Positions 1 through 8,050 of a stretch of 9,319 nucleotides of DNA are shown here, in pieces. Below the pieces are notes generated by a model, which was not told where the DNA came from, ran no database searches, and worked only from the letters and a program-made list of their open reading frames with translations. Positions within the stretch are counted from its first letter, which is position 1; every line of letters starts with the position of its first letter. Where the stretch lies: the NCBI GenBank assembly GCA_027489105.1, contig JAIYAJ010000030.1, positions 1 through 9,319 of the forward strand, in the 5' to 3' direction. This stretch comes from Zymomonas sp. (GTDB taxonomy: Bacteria; Pseudomonadota; Alphaproteobacteria; Sphingomonadales; Sphingomonadaceae). Made by a program: the position numbers and the translations under genes.

Positions 1-1862
1 ATGTGCGTCTCGATCATCGCGAAGGCCTTGGCGATGCAGGTCAGCATGCCCAGCGCCAGGATATCGACCTTCATCAGCTTCAGCGCGTCGATATCGTCCT
101 TGTCCCATTCGATGAAGGTGCGGTCGTCCATCGCCGCATTGTGGATCGGGACGGTCTCGTCGAGCCGATCCTCGGTCAGGATGAAGCCGCCGACATGCTG
201 CGACAAATGGCGCGGAAAGGTCAGCAGCTGCGCGACCAGCATGTTGAGCCGTCCGATCTCGACATTGGCAGGGTCGAAGCCGGTCTCATGGAAGCGCTTC
301 TCCTCCATGCTCGATGAAAAGCTGCCCCATATGGTCGAGGTAAGCCGGGCCGCGACATCCTCGCTGAGGCCCAGCACCTTGGCGACCTCGCGCACCGCGC
401 TGCGCGGCCGGTAATGGATGACGGTCGCGGCGATGCCGGCGCGGTCGCGGCCATAGCGGCCATAGATATATTGCATCACCTCCTCGCGCCGCTCATGCTC
501 GAAGTCGACGTCGATGTCGGGCGGTTCCTTGCGGTCCTCGGAGATGAAGCGCGAGAAGAGGAGCTTGTTCGCGACCGGGTCGACCTCGGTGATGCCGAGC
601 ACGTAGCAGATCACCGAATTGGCCGCCGATCCTCGCCCCTGGCACAGGATCTTCCGCTCGCGCGCAAAGCGGACGATGTCGTGCACCGTCAGGAAATAAT
701 AGGCATATTGCTCCTTGCGGACGAGCTTCAGCTCGGTCTCGACAAGGTCCAGCACCTTGTGGCCGGGCGCCTCGCCATAGCGCCAGCGCACCCCGTCGGC
801 GACGAGCTTCTCGAGCCAGGCCTGCGGGGTCCAGCCCTCGGGCACCGGCTCGTGCGGATAGACATAACTGAGCTGCTCGAGGTCGAAACCGACTCGCTCG
901 AGCAGACGTGCGCCTTCGCCCACCGCCTGCGGATGGTCGACGAAAAGCCGCGCCATTTCACGCCCGGGCTTCAGATGGCGCTCGGCATTGGCGGCGAGCC
1001 GCCTCCCCGCCTCCTCGATCTTCAGGCCCAGCCTGATGCAGGTGACGATGTCGTGCAGCTGGCGTTGCGCCGGGGTGGCGTAGAGCGCGTCATTGGTCGC
1101 GAGCAGCGGAACCGACAATTCGCCCGCGAGCCGCGCCAGCCCGGCGATGCGGCGGCGATCGCGACCTGCATAGCGCATGGTGACGCCGAGCCAGAGCCGG
1201 TCGGGCGCCGCGCGGTTCAGAAGGGCCAGCACCTGCCGCAACCGGTCCTGCCGTCCGTCCGCAGGAGGCACGGTCGATGGTGCGAGCCTGACCCCGTCGA
1301 CCGTCGCAAGCGCCAGAGGAGGCCGCCCTTCGCTGCTCTCCTCCACGGATTGCGTGGTCGCCTCGGGATGGAGTCCCTGCCAGCTCGGGTGTGGCCGGGC
1401 GCCCTCCCCTCCCAGCACCAGCCCTTCGCCATCGGGGATCACCACCAGCAGCAGATCGTCGAGATGGTCGAGCAGGTCGGCGAGGAACAGGATACAGTCG
1501 CCCTTGATCGCGCGCCGGTTGCCGACCGTGAGAAGGCGGGTCAGCCGCCCCCAGCCATGGCGGGTCGCAGGATAGGCGACGATGTCGGGGGTGCCGTCGA
1601 CAAAGACGAGGCGCGCCCCGGTGGCCAGCTTGAAGGGGAAATCCGGAAGGCCCTCTTCGGCAGCCTTCTCGCGCGCGTCACGCAGCGCCTTCCACGCGCG
1701 GACCACGCCGGCCACGCTGTTGCGATCGGCGATGCCGAGGCCGACATGACCGGCGGCAATCGCTGCGGCCACCATGGCCTCGGCCGGCGAGGCCCCGCGC
1801 AGGAAGCTGTAATTGCTCGCCGCCACCATCTCGGCAAAGACCGGATCGGGTCGGCGGCTCAT
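1..1862 (-). CDS. dnaE2: Error-prone DNA polymerase DnaE2 (C-family polymerase), N-terminal 620 codons, cut by the left edge
   Basis: DnaE2 is the non-essential C-family polymerase that performs damage-tolerant, mutagenic synthesis with ImuA and ImuB after SOS induction. Seen: the frame is open from ATG at 1862 to the left edge and ends inside the palm, so about 60% of a roughly 1,050-1,100-residue family member is present. A PHP-type domain begins near residue 9 (F-A-E-M then S-N-Y-S-F-L-R-G-A-S). The palm has PDIDVDFEHERREE with catalytic aspartates 449 and 451, and the third acidic residue is D600 in MKVDILALGM. The stretch CQGRGSAANSVICYVLGIT precedes the first aspartates. The histidine usual in the first PHP motif of replicative DnaE is absent (V13-A-A-S), which I take as degeneration of the PHP site. 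Residues about 145-206 form a Gly/Pro/Glu-rich linker that looks longer than usual. The start overlaps the imuB stop as ATGA, so translation is probably coupled; no separate strong ribosome site is visible. No frameshift was seen. Confidence 0.96.
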   Translation of the reverse strand, partial: MSRRPDPVFAEMVAASNYSFLRGASPAEAMVAAAIAAGHVGLGIADRNSVAGVVRAWKALRDAREKAAEEGLPDFPFKLATGARLVFVDGTPDIVAYPATRHGWGRLTRLLTVGNRRAIKGDCILFLADLLDHLDDLLLVVIPDGEGLVLGGEGARPHPSWQGLHPEATTQSVEESSEGRPPLALATVDGVRLAPSTVPPADGRQDRLRQVLALLNRAAPDRLWLGVTMRYAGRDRRRIAGLARLAGELSVPLLATNDALYATPAQRQLHDIVTCIRLGLKIEEAGRRLAANAERHLKPGREMARLFVDHPQAVGEGARLLERVGFDLEQLSYVYPHEPVPEGWTPQAWLEKLVADGVRWRYGEAPGHKVLDLVETELKLVRKEQYAYYFLTVHDIVRFARERKILCQGRGSAANSVICYVLGITEVDPVANKLLFSRFISEDRKEPPDIDVDFEHERREEVMQYIYGRYGRDRAGIAATVIHYRPRSAVREVAKVLGLSEDVAARLTSTIWGSFSSSMEEKRFHETGFDPANVEIGRLNMLVAQLLTFPRHLSQHVGGFILTEDRLDETVPIHNAAMDDRTFIEWDKDDIDALKLMKVDILALGMLTCIAKAFAMIETH

Positions 1863-3409
1863 GCGAACAGGCCATGGATATACCAGGCGGGGCTGTTCGC
1901 CTCGCGCTCGTAAAGGCCCAGGCGGAACAGCCAGAAGCGCCGCCCCTTGCCGTCTTCCACGCGGTAATAATCGCGACTGAGCCCGGCATTGTCGGCGCGC
2001 TTCCACCACAGCGAACCGATCCGCTCGGGCCCTTCGGCCAGCGTCACCTCGTGCAGCTCGCGCCGCCAGCGGAAGCGCTGGGGCGGCCCGTCGGGAACGC
2101 CCGCCACCACCTCGATCGGCTGGGGCGGGTCAAAAAGATAGGTCGGGCGCAGCGGCGGCTCGCCCCGCTCAGGCTCGGGCCAGGGGCCGGCGGGCCCGGC
2201 CTCGATGGCAGGAAAGGCGAAGGCCGCCTGTTCGGGAATGTGGCTGTCGCGCGGTGCCAGCCGCCTGACCCGGTTGCGGCCGAGCCGGGTGGAGAGGCGG
2301 TCGAGCAGTTGCGCCAGTTCACCCTCGGCCAGCGCGCCGCCCTCGAGCGGCAGCTGGATCGGCGCCATCGTCTCGAACACAGGCACCGCCAGGCGCACCA
2401 GATCGAAGCCGAAGCCCGGATCGACCGGATCGGCCAGCGCGGCAAGGCGTTCGTCGAACAACCGCATGATCGTCGCGGGGTCGCGCACCGGCAGGCCGGT
2501 TTCGACGCGCAGCCGCCGGACGAGGCCATCGGTGCGATAGAGCTGCGCCTCGAAGCGGCGCCCGCCGCGATGCGCCTCCTCCATCCGCCGCGCGGCCCCT
2601 GCCATCAACTCGCCGATCGCGGCGAGCGCCGCCTCGGTGCGGCCGATCGGCTCGGCGAAGCGGCGTTCGAGCTGCAAGGCCGCCTCTGGACGGCGCGGGG
2701 TAATGCGCAGGTCGCGGCCACCGGCGACGCGGGCCAGCCGGTCGGCGGCGGCCTCGCCGAAGCGCGCGGACAGCAATTGCGAGGGCCGCGCGCGCAGGTC
2801 GCCGATCCGCTTGAGCCCGGCGCGGCGCAAGGCGACCGCCTCCTCTCCGCCAAGCTCGAGCGCTTCGACCGGCAGGCTTTCGATGGGCGCCTCCCCCGAC
2901 CGCGCGTGGCGGGCCAGCGCATGGGCGGCGTCGGGGGTGTCCGCCAGCGCGCTGCGCGTGGTCAGCCCCAGCCGCTCCAGCCGCGCGCGCAGGTCTGCGA
3001 GCAAGCCCTCCTCGCCGCCGAACAGATGCGCGCAGCCGCTGATGTCGAGCAATAGGCCGTCGGGCGGGTCGATCGCCACCATCGGCGTATAGCGGTCGCA
3101 CCCGTCGGCGATCGCCTCGATCAGGCGCGCATCCTCGGCCGGATCGGCATCGACGACGCCCAGATCGGGATGACGCGCGCGGGCATCGGCGAGCGACAGG
3201 CCGGGCACCAGCCCCAGGTCGAGCGCGGCCCGGCTCGACGCGACGAGCCGGATCGCGCCTTTCTGCTTTTCGACGAGGACGAAGGGCGCATCAGGCGGAA
3301 AGCCGGGCCGCGCCTGTCCGCTCCGGATCGCCCGCGCCAGTCGCTCGCTCGCGAGCAGCGGGAAGACCAGCGCCAGATAGCGGCGCTTCGCGGAAATGGT
3401 GTTCGTCAC
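1859..3409 (-). CDS. imuB: ImuB, catalytically inactive Y-family polymerase-like mutasome adaptor
   Basis: ImuB is a Y-family polymerase fold without catalytic acids; it links DnaE2 and ImuA to the beta sliding clamp during translesion synthesis. Seen: 516 residues, a full family length. The N-terminus RRYLALVFPLLASERLAR aligns with the palm start but lacks the metal-binding aspartate. The second palm motif reads DGLLLDISGCAHLFGGEE (about 117-134), without the Asp-Glu pair of active enzymes. A helix-hairpin-helix-like stretch follows (about 190-225). QLPLEG at 352-357 resembles a clamp-binding motif. The C-terminus has the hallmark RDYYRVEDGKGRRFWLFR and ends WYIHGLFA. I chose the GTG start at 3409 because GGAG lies 7 nt upstream and the conserved RRYLAL follows within nine residues. 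The 5' end overlaps imuA by 119 nt in another frame, and the 3' end overlaps dnaE2 by 4 nt. The missing catalytic residues are normal for ImuB and are not decay. Confidence 0.96.
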   Translation of the reverse strand: MTNTISAKRRYLALVFPLLASERLARAIRSGQARPGFPPDAPFVLVEKQKGAIRLVASSRAALDLGLVPGLSLADARARHPDLGVVDADPAEDARLIEAIADGCDRYTPMVAIDPPDGLLLDISGCAHLFGGEEGLLADLRARLERLGLTTRSALADTPDAAHALARHARSGEAPIESLPVEALELGGEEAVALRRAGLKRIGDLRARPSQLLSARFGEAAADRLARVAGGRDLRITPRRPEAALQLERRFAEPIGRTEAALAAIGELMAGAARRMEEAHRGGRRFEAQLYRTDGLVRRLRVETGLPVRDPATIMRLFDERLAALADPVDPGFGFDLVRLAVPVFETMAPIQLPLEGGALAEGELAQLLDRLSTRLGRNRVRRLAPRDSHIPEQAAFAFPAIEAGPAGPWPEPERGEPPLRPTYLFDPPQPIEVVAGVPDGPPQRFRWRRELHEVTLAEGPERIGSLWWKRADNAGLSRDYYRVEDGKGRRFWLFRLGLYEREANSPAWYIHGLFA

Positions 3410-4085
3410 GATTCCACTCCAGCAACATGCGCATGCCTTCCAGCCCTCCGCGATGGCGCAACAATTGGATTTCGATGGCGGGATGGCCGGGCGCCCCCGC
3501 CTCCAGCGGCGCCGAGGCCGATGAGCGGACCCGCCAGCGGCTATAGGCCGCGCTCGGCACCGGCTCCCCCTCCGCCCGCAGCAGCAGCACGGTCACCCCC
3601 GATTTCTCCGCCGCGACCGCCAGCCGCCTTGTGGCGGTCAGATCCAGCCCCCGCGCCGCCTTCCATGGCTCGATCAAGAGGACCGACAGCTGTGCGCAGC
3701 GCACCGCGTCCCCCGCCGCGCGGAGCAACGCCGCCTCGTCGGGGGCGACGATCTCGATCAGGCGCGCCGGATCGAAGCCCAATTCGGCCAGCCCCGGACC
3801 ATAGAGACATCCCCCCGCCCGTACCGACCCGTCCTGCCGCAGCCAGAGCAGCGGCCCCGTCCCCGCGCGCATCGCCAGCATCAGCCCCGCACCGGCGAGC
3901 GCCGCGCGGTCGTCCGGCTCGGCGGCGAAGAGTTCGTGCAACCGGCCCTTCGGCAGGCCCCCACCCAGCTGCACGTCGAGGGAAACGCTACCCAGGGGGA
4001 AGAGCACGCTTTCGACGGGCTTCGGGCCCTCGATCGCGGCAATGCGCGCCCGAAGGTCGGCCAGGAAGGGAGACGACTCGCTCAT
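3291..4085 (-). CDS. imuA: ImuA, RecA/SulA-like SOS mutasome accessory protein
   Basis: ImuA is a small RecA-fold protein, first gene of imuA-imuB-dnaE2 cassettes, needed for DnaE2-dependent induced mutagenesis. Seen: 264 residues from ATG at 4085. The core motif LGGGLPKGRLHELFA (about 40-54) corresponds to the Walker-A position but lacks a standard GKT/S. Further RecA-like strands are GPLLWLRQD and LSVLLIEPWKA (about 136-146), and a late LLRHRGGLEGMRMLLEW precedes the tail. The open frame can be extended to a TTG at 4136. I reject that start because the TTG forms part of a TTGACT -35 element and the extension would cross the SOS operator. No Shine-Dalgarno sequence lies at normal distance from 4085; a GGAGG lies about 26 nt upstream, so the mRNA may have a very short leader. 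The last 39 codons are also read in another frame as the start of imuB. Identity is strengthened by the following imuB and dnaE2. Confidence 0.93.
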   Translation of the reverse strand: MSESSPFLADLRARIAAIEGPKPVESVLFPLGSVSLDVQLGGGLPKGRLHELFAAEPDDRAALAGAGLMLAMRAGTGPLLWLRQDGSVRAGGCLYGPGLAELGFDPARLIEIVAPDEAALLRAAGDAVRCAQLSVLLIEPWKAARGLDLTATRRLAVAAEKSGVTVLLLRAEGEPVPSAAYSRWRVRSSASAPLEAGAPGHPAIEIQLLRHRGGLEGMRMLLEWNRDEHHFREAPLSGAGLPAARERATGAGDPERTGAARLSA

Positions 4086-4092
4086 GATATTT

Positions 4093-4107
4093 GTTCTTGT
4101 TATGTTC
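4093..4107 (-). promoter_or_regulatory. SOS box (LexA operator, GTTC-N7-GTTC) for imuA-imuB-dnaE2
   Basis: The plus strand reads GTTC-TTGTTAT-GTTC, a perfect match to the direct-repeat LexA site GTTC-N7-GTTC known from alphaproteobacteria such as Rhodobacter and Caulobacter. It ends 7 nt before the imuA ATG at 4085 and lies just downstream of the predicted -10, so LexA bound here would cover the transcription start. DNA damage should derepress the whole mutasome operon. The match is seen directly; the regulation is inferred from the family. Confidence 0.88.
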
Positions 4108-4136
4108 TTATCCTCCTTCTCCCGACAGCGAGTCAA
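4108..4136 (-). promoter_or_regulatory. Predicted sigma70-type promoter of imuA
   Basis: On the minus strand TTGACT (4136-4131) is followed after 17 nt by GGATAA (4113-4108). The -35 matches five of six consensus positions, and the -10 is weaker. A start about 7 nt downstream would fall inside the SOS box at 4093-4107, leaving a leader of roughly 16 nt before the imuA ATG. The arrangement fits a LexA-repressed promoter; no transcript data support it here. Confidence 0.55.
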
Positions 4137-4150
4137 GCCGGGTTGGAGGA

Positions 4151-4264
4151 TCAGGCGGTGGGCACGGCCGCAAAGGCCAGCAGCAGCGCGTCGAACAGCG
4201 CCAACAGGCCGAGGATGCTGCGGGCGGCGATCAGTTCGAGGGTCGGCATCGGGCTGTGCTCCAT
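4151..4264 (-). CDS. Hypothetical 37-residue single-pass membrane microprotein
   Basis: I do not recognise a family. Seen: an ATG at 4264 preceded by AGGAGG ten nt upstream, a good ribosome site that marks this start over an upstream TTG at 4360. The peptide starts MEHSPMPTLELIAARS and continues as one strongly hydrophobic helix of about 20 residues (LGLLALFDALLLAFAAV), ending PTA with TGA at 4151-4153. It lies upstream of the imuA promoter on the same strand, with only 14 nt between its stop and the -35 hexamer. A poor promoter-like pair, TTGAAC (4359-4354) and TTACAG 17 nt further, precedes it. The sequence between 4265 and 4357 shows nothing else recognisable. It could be a real small membrane protein or a chance frame in GC-rich DNA. 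Confidence 0.4.
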   Translation of the reverse strand: MEHSPMPTLELIAARSILGLLALFDALLLAFAAVPTA

Positions 4265-4358
4265 AAGGATGCCCCCTCCTGCCACGCCGGTCTTGCGCGC
4301 CGTCGTCAGACCCGAAATCTTCTGAAACCGCCTGTAACGAAGGACTGCCTCACTGTTC

Positions 4359-4386
4359 AAAAAGGGGGACGGTCGCCCGCCCCCTT
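4359..4386 (-). terminator. Intrinsic terminator downstream of the alcohol dehydrogenase remnant
   Basis: On the minus strand a GC-rich hairpin has arms AAGGGGGCGG and CCG-T-CCCCCTT. It forms about ten pairs with a single-base bulge and a 4-nt loop (4373-4376), and TTTTT (4363-4359) runs on from the 3' arm. It lies 33 nt after the stop of the alcohol dehydrogenase remnant (4420), so it is probably the surviving terminator of that former gene. It also insulates the imu region from upstream transcription. Confidence 0.75.
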
Positions 4387-4419
4387 CTTCATTCGAGGCT
4401 CAGGCGGCGACTTCGTCCT

Positions 4420-5654
<1,235 letters not shown>

Positions 5655-5722
5655 GGGACCGCTGTCTAGGGCGTCCGGCCGCACCGGAACATCCCTACAA
5701 TCCGACTATATTGTCACGGGAA

Positions 5723-5757
5723 CGATGCCGCCCGCCATGGTCGGGTGGACGGCATCG
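5723..5757 (-). terminator. Hairpin after cysK, possible weak terminator or attenuator
   Basis: Perfect 8-nt arms CGATGCCG (5723-5730) and CGGCATCG (5750-5757) enclose an inner CCCG/CGGG pairing, giving a stable stem 6 nt after the cysK stop codon. On the minus strand only TT and then CCCGTG follow, so the U-tract is poor. It may protect the 3' end or partly terminate transcription, lowering eamA relative to cysK. No convincing eamA promoter was seen in the remaining 68 nt. Confidence 0.45.
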
Positions 5758-5763
5758 CAATCG

Positions 5764-6681
5764 TCATTCGGGCAGGAAGTCGGGCACCGACAGATAGCGC
5801 TCGCCGGTGTCGTAGTTGAAACCGAGCACGCGCTTGCCCGGAAATTCCTTCAGCTTCTGCGCAATGGCGGCGAGCGTCGCACCCGAACTGATCCCGACGA
5901 GCATGCCTTCCTCGCGCGCCGAGCGGCGGGCATAGTCTTTGGCATGGGCGGGATCGACCTGGACCACGCCGTCGAGCAGCTGGGTGTGGAGATTGGCGGG
6001 AACGAAGCCGGCGCCGATGCCCTGGATCGGGTGCGGACCGGGCTGGCCGCCCGAGATGACCGGCGAGAGGGTCGGCTCGACCGCGAACACCTTGAGGTCG
6101 GGCCAGCGCGCCTTGAGAACCTGGGCTGCGCCGGTGATGTGACCGCCCGTGCCGACGCCGGTGATCATGAGGTCGATCGGCTCATCCTTGAAATCGGCGT
6201 AGATTTCCTCTGCGGTGGTGCGGACATGCACCTCGATATTGGCCGGGTTCTCGAACTGCTGCGGGATCCAGGCGCCCGGCGTCTCCGCCTGCAGTTCCAG
6301 CGCGCGCTCGATCGCGCCCTTCATGCCCTTTTCGCGCGGGGTCAGGTCGAAGCTCGCGCCATAGGCGAGCATCAGCCGGCGGCGTTCGAGCGACATGCTC
6401 TCCGGCATGACGAGGACGAGCTTGTAGCCCTTGACCGCCGCGACGAGCGCGAGGCCGATGCCGGTGTTGCCGCTGGTCGGCTCGATGATCGTGCCGCCGG
6501 GCTTGAGCTTGCCGCTGCGCTCGGCATCCTCGATCATCGCCAGCGCGATGCGGTCCTTGATCGAGCCGCCGGGGTTGCTCCGCTCGGACTTGATCCACAC
6601 TTCGGCGTCGCCGAACAGCCGGTTGACGCGAACGTGCGGGGTTCCGCCGATCGTTTCCAAGATCGATGCAAATCTGGTCAT
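5764..6681 (-). CDS. cysK: Cysteine synthase A (O-acetylserine sulfhydrylase)
   Basis: A cytoplasmic PLP enzyme that converts O-acetylserine and sulfide to cysteine and acetate, the last step of sulfate assimilation. Seen: 305 residues, normal length. PLP-binding lysine 42 lies in [12 protein letters not shown]. The substrate-binding loop TSGNTG is at 69-74, the phosphate-binding glycine loop GVGTGG at 175-180, and the cofactor-N1 serine region GISSGAT at about 263-269. The tail has [16 protein letters not shown] with TSGNTG favours CysK/CysM over cystathionine beta-synthase. Helix- and sheet-forming segments are complete, with no sign of decay. The ATG at 6681 overlaps the MFS stop (ATGA) and has AGGAG 8 nt upstream inside the MFS gene, so it is both coupled and independently initiated. 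CysM is the alternative call, but [11 protein letters not shown] after the glycine loop looks like CysK. Confidence 0.95.
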   Translation of the reverse strand: MTRFASILETIGGTPHVRVNRLFGDAEVWIKSERSNPGGSIKDRIALAMIEDAERSGKLKPGGTIIEPTSGNTGIGLALVAAVKGYKLVLVMPESMSLERRRLMLAYGASFDLTPREKGMKGAIERALELQAETPGAWIPQQFENPANIEVHVRTTAEEIYADFKDEPIDLMITGVGTGGHITGAAQVLKARWPDLKVFAVEPTLSPVISGGQPGPHPIQGIGAGFVPANLHTQLLDGVVQVDPAHAKDYARRSAREEGMLVGISSGATLAAIAQKLKEFPGKRVLGFNYDTGERYLSVPDFLPE

Positions 6682-7967
6682 GCTGCCTTCTCCTGGCCTG
6701 GAACATCATCTAACGATGCGGGCGCATCGAGGGTCCTTGCCCGCAATATCTCGGGAAAGAGGCGCGCCCACAAGGCCGCCACGAGGATCGTGCCGATCCC
6801 TCCAGCGACGACCGCTGCGACCGGGCCGACGAGCGCAGCGAGGAAACCCGATTCCGCTTCGCCCAGCTCGTTCGAACCGGAAATGAACAGGGTCGACACC
6901 GCGCCCACCCGCCCGCGCATCGCGTCGGGCGTGTAGAGCTGGATCAGCGACTGGCGCACATAGACCGACACCATGTCGGCGGCACCGAGCAGGGCGAGAC
7001 AGGCCAGCGCGACGGCCATCGGATCGGTTGCGCGATAGGACAGACCGAAGGCGATCGTGCCGACGCCGAAGACGGCGACCGCGATCAGCAGCTTAAGCCC
7101 GACATTGCTGCGCAGCGGGAACCGTCCCAGCCAGAAGGCGGTGAGCGCCGCGCCGACCGCAGGGGCCGCCCGCAGATGGCCGAGCCCCGACGATCCGATG
7201 TGCAATATGTCGCGCGCATAGATAGGCAGCATCGCGGTGGCGCCCCCGAGCAGCACCGCGAACAGGTCGAGCGAGATCGCGCCGAGCACCAGCCGGTTGC
7301 GCCGCAGATAGGAGAAGCCCTCGAGCATCTGCTCCCAGGGCTTGCCCCCGCGCGCGAGCACCGTGCGCGGCACGGGGCCGATCAGGAACAGCATCAGCGT
7401 AGCAAAACCGAGCAACACCGCCGCCACCGCATAAGCGAGCGGTGGATCGATCGCATAGAGATAGCCGCCGACGGGCGGCCCGGCGATGGCACCGACCTGC
7501 CACGCAAAGGAACTCATCGCGATCGCCTGGGGCAGCAGCGGGCGCGGCACCAGATTGGGCGACAGCGCCTGGAGCGCCGGCGCGGCGAAGGCCCGCGCGA
7601 CGCCGAGCAGCGCAGCGATCGTGAACAAAGCCGGCAGGCTGATCCGGTCGGTCCAGGTCAGATAGCCGAGCGCGACCGCGCAGACGAGTTCGAGGGCCGT
7701 CGTTGCGCGGGCGATCCAGCGACGGTCGAAGCGGTCGGCGGCAAGCCCGGTCACCAGCGTCAGCAACATCAGCGGCAGGAACTGCGCGACGCCGATCAGG
7801 CCGAGCTGGAGCGCAGCCTCTCGCGGAGCCATCGTTCGCCGGGCGACGTCATAGACCTGCCAGCCGATGATCACGACCATGCCGTTGAGCGCGATCGTCG
7901 AGGTGAAGCGGGCCAGCCAAAAATGGCGGTAGGCCGGAATGGAGAAGGGAGACTCGCGCATGGCCAT
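6678..7967 (-). CDS. MFS transporter, EntS-like (MFS_3 group), 12 membrane segments
   Basis: A major-facilitator exporter of the inner membrane. Seen: 429 residues from ATG 7967, starting [20 protein letters not shown]. About twelve hydrophobic segments follow. The loop between helices 2 and 3 carries [11 protein letters not shown], the MFS motif A. The second half has the related [14 protein letters not shown] and then [18 protein letters not shown], both typical of the EntS-like branch. The soluble tail ends near [14 protein letters not shown]. The frame extends to a TTG at 8027, but that start lies in an inverted repeat and the family begins around MRE. ATG 7961 is equally possible, with GAGAGAG about 9 nt upstream of it. 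The stop overlaps the cysK start by 4 nt, so the two are translated together. The substrate cannot be read from sequence; linkage to cysK and eamA suggests, weakly, a sulfur or amino-acid metabolite. Confidence 0.88.
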   Translation of the reverse strand: MAMRESPFSIPAYRHFWLARFTSTIALNGMVVIIGWQVYDVARRTMAPREAALQLGLIGVAQFLPLMLLTLVTGLAADRFDRRWIARATTALELVCAVALGYLTWTDRISLPALFTIAALLGVARAFAAPALQALSPNLVPRPLLPQAIAMSSFAWQVGAIAGPPVGGYLYAIDPPLAYAVAAVLLGFATLMLFLIGPVPRTVLARGGKPWEQMLEGFSYLRRNRLVLGAISLDLFAVLLGGATAMLPIYARDILHIGSSGLGHLRAAPAVGAALTAFWLGRFPLRSNVGLKLLIAVAVFGVGTIAFGLSYRATDPMAVALACLALLGAADMVSVYVRQSLIQLYTPDAMRGRVGAVSTLFISGSNELGEAESGFLAALVGPVAAVVAGGIGTILVAALWARLFPEILRARTLDAPASLDDVPGQEKAA

Positions 7968-8025
7968 GGCTCTCTCTAGGCGCTGGGATCGATCGACCGC
8001 AACAGGCTCGGGCGGCGGCGCATGC

Positions 8026-8050
8026 AATTTCTACTGATATGCTAGAAATT
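8026..8050. repeat. AT-rich inverted repeat at the uvrD stop codon
   Basis: Perfect 8-nt arms AATTTCTA (8026-8033) and TAGAAATT (8043-8050) flank a 9-nt spacer. The right arm includes the first two positions of the uvrD stop (8049-8051). The stem is A/T-rich and has no U-tract, so it would be a weak terminator at best; it could also be an operator for the MFS gene. It stands out against GC-rich surroundings. The rest of the 81-nt uvrD-MFS gap shows no clear promoter. Confidence 0.5.

Noticed and set aside
414..1913. Long plus-strand open frame opposite dnaE2
   Set aside because: The translation is low-complexity (Arg, Gly, Ala, His) with no recognisable domain, while the opposite strand carries the conserved DnaE2 palm motifs. 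It is a GC-rich antisense shadow.
1859..3409. ImuB read as an active Pol IV/Pol V-type polymerase
   Set aside because: Both catalytic carboxylate motifs of Y-family polymerases are missing, which with the C-terminal RDYYRVED and HGLFA signatures identifies the inactive ImuB branch.
1874..4087. Plus-strand open frames opposite imuB and imuA
   Set aside because: Gln/Arg/Pro-rich composition, no domains, no credible starts. The minus strand encodes complete ImuB and ImuA.
4086..4136. Upstream TTG start for imuA, adding 17 residues
   Set aside because: The TTG is part of the TTGACT -35 hexamer, and the added codons cross the promoter and the LexA box.
7968..8027. Upstream TTG start for the MFS transporter, adding 20 residues
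   Set aside because: It lies inside an inverted repeat, has no ribosome site, and adds a Pro-rich stretch not expected before the family's usual MRE-type N-terminus.
8026..8050. Resemblance of AATTTCTACTGATATG to a Cas12a-type CRISPR repeat
   Set aside because: Only one copy is present, the stem pairing is different, and there are no spacers or cas genes nearby. The likeness is coincidental.
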